This document shows positions 5,463 to 6,071 of a stretch of DNA of 6,071 nucleotides, piece after piece; within the stretch, counting starts at the first letter, position 1; the number at the start of each line of letters is the position of its first letter. Below the pieces are notes generated by a model. The model ran no database searches. It worked only from the letters and a program-made list of their open reading frames with translations, and was not told the DNA's origin. The translations under genes and the position numbers were made by a program. The stretch spans positions 1 to 6,071 of the forward strand of contig JAFDWA010000113.1 of NCBI GenBank assembly GCA_018268735.1, read 5' to 3'. The DNA comes from Actinomycetota bacterium. Lineage in GTDB: Bacteria > Actinomycetota > Acidimicrobiia > Acidimicrobiales > Microtrichaceae.

Positions 5463-6071
5463 GCACCGTCGCGGGTCGGGCCGTGCGGGTCGTCGTCGCG
5501 GACGACCACCAGATCTGGCGCTCGGGCATCCGGGCTGACCTCGGCAAGAGCTTCGCGGTGGTCGGCGAAGCAGAGGACGCCCCCGCCGCGATCGAGACCG
5601 CCCGCCGCGAGCGGCCCGACCTGGTGCTGTGCGACCTGAACATGCCCGGCGGCGGCGGGATGGCGGTCGTGCAGGCGCTCGCCGCCGAGCTCCCCGTCGT
5701 CGTCCTCACCGTCAGCGAATCCGAACGGGACCTGCTCGACGTCGTCGCCGCCGGGGCGGTCGGCTACCTGCTCAAGTCGACCCGCTCCGACGATCTGCGC
5801 TCCTCGCTCATGCGCGCTGCGGAGGGCGAGCCGGTGTTCTCACCGCAGCTCGCCGCGCTGCTCATCGGCGAGTACCGCCGTCTGGCCACCACCGGCGGCG
5901 ACGGATCGCTGCCGCTGAGCGAACGCGAGCGCGAGGTGCTCGCGCACGTGGCCCGAGGCGAGTCGTACCGGACCGTCGGCGAGGCGCTGTTCATCTCGCC
6001 CAAGACCGTCGAGAACCACGTGCGCAACACGATGGCCAAGCTGCACCTGTCGCGACGCCACGATCTGATCC
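5459..6071 (+). CDS. NarL/LuxR-family response regulator (MacR/MadR-like), cut off by the window end
   Basis: DNA-binding partner of the preceding kinase. GTG 5459 overlaps the kinase stop (GTGA), so the two are translationally coupled; a GTG at 5483 is a less likely start. The 204 visible residues have no stop before the edge. The receiver domain (about 8-125) has D15/D16, phosphoacceptor D59 in LCDLNMP, T84 in VVLTVS and K106 in YLLKS, all the expected residues. The segment EGEPVFSPQLAALLIGEYRR (122-141) matches the linker I associate with the actinobacterial MacR/MadR group. The LuxR-type helix-turn-helix begins near 151 (LPLSEREREVLAHVARG) and continues through SPKTVENHVRNTMAKL, so nearly all of the DNA-binding domain is present; perhaps 10-20 residues are missing. 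Target genes cannot be read here; its own operon and the divergent hydrolase are reasonable candidates. Confidence 0.93.
   Translation, partial: MSTVAGRAVRVVVADDHQIWRSGIRADLGKSFAVVGEAEDAPAAIETARRERPDLVLCDLNMPGGGGMAVVQALAAELPVVVLTVSESERDLLDVVAAGAVGYLLKSTRSDDLRSSLMRAAEGEPVFSPQLAALLIGEYRRLATTGGDGSLPLSEREREVLAHVARGESYRTVGEALFISPKTVENHVRNTMAKLHLSRRHDLI

Noticed and set aside
4257..5509. Minus-strand open frames opposite the kinase
   Set aside because: Low-complexity shadows; the plus strand has every kinase box in order.
5764..6061. Minus-strand open frames opposite the response regulator
   Set aside because: The plus strand carries a full receiver domain and LuxR helix-turn-helix that continues to the window edge.

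Overview
The window is a very GC-rich bacterial fragment with strong G/C bias at third codon positions, GTG starts and tightly packed genes. An F420-type luciferase-like oxidoreductase, a secreted coiled-coil NlpC/P60 hydrolase and a two-component pair resembling the actinobacterial MacS/MadS-MacR/MadR family point to Actinomycetota. The protein style would fit a high-GC environmental lineage such as Acidimicrobiia, but that placement is a guess. I see no mobile elements, RNA genes or CRISPR.

Layout: bases 1-81 hold a striking 37-nt near-palindrome (9-45) followed by a leader. A luciferase-like monooxygenase-family gene runs rightward (82-1020). It converges on a leftward gene (1057-2295) for a secreted cell-wall hydrolase, with a small hairpin in the 36-nt gap. 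A 173-bp divergent intergenic region (2296-2468) carries several inverted and direct repeats. From it a four-gene operon runs rightward to the window end: a 4-TM membrane protein of unknown function (2469-3131), an acyltransferase-3 family membrane protein (3128-4269), a membrane histidine kinase (4266-5462) and a NarL/LuxR-type response regulator (5459 to the window edge, incomplete). All three junctions in this operon are 4-nt stop/start overlaps (ATGA, ATGA, GTGA), so the products are probably made together by coupled translation.

The acyltransferase reading frame is broken. Its N-terminal part, carrying the family R-X10-H motif, lies in one frame, and the remaining membrane segments lie in another; the switch is near 3351-3357 and fits the loss of one base. 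This could be a real mutation or a sequencing/assembly error.

Functional reading (inference): the operon couples a membrane sensor/regulator pair to an envelope-modifying acyltransferase and a small membrane protein, and it is divergent from a peptidoglycan hydrolase. That looks like an envelope-homeostasis locus. The oxidoreductase at the left is probably unrelated. No clearly new system is evident; the most interesting points are the frameshift, the repeat-rich divergent region and the conjunction of envelope genes.
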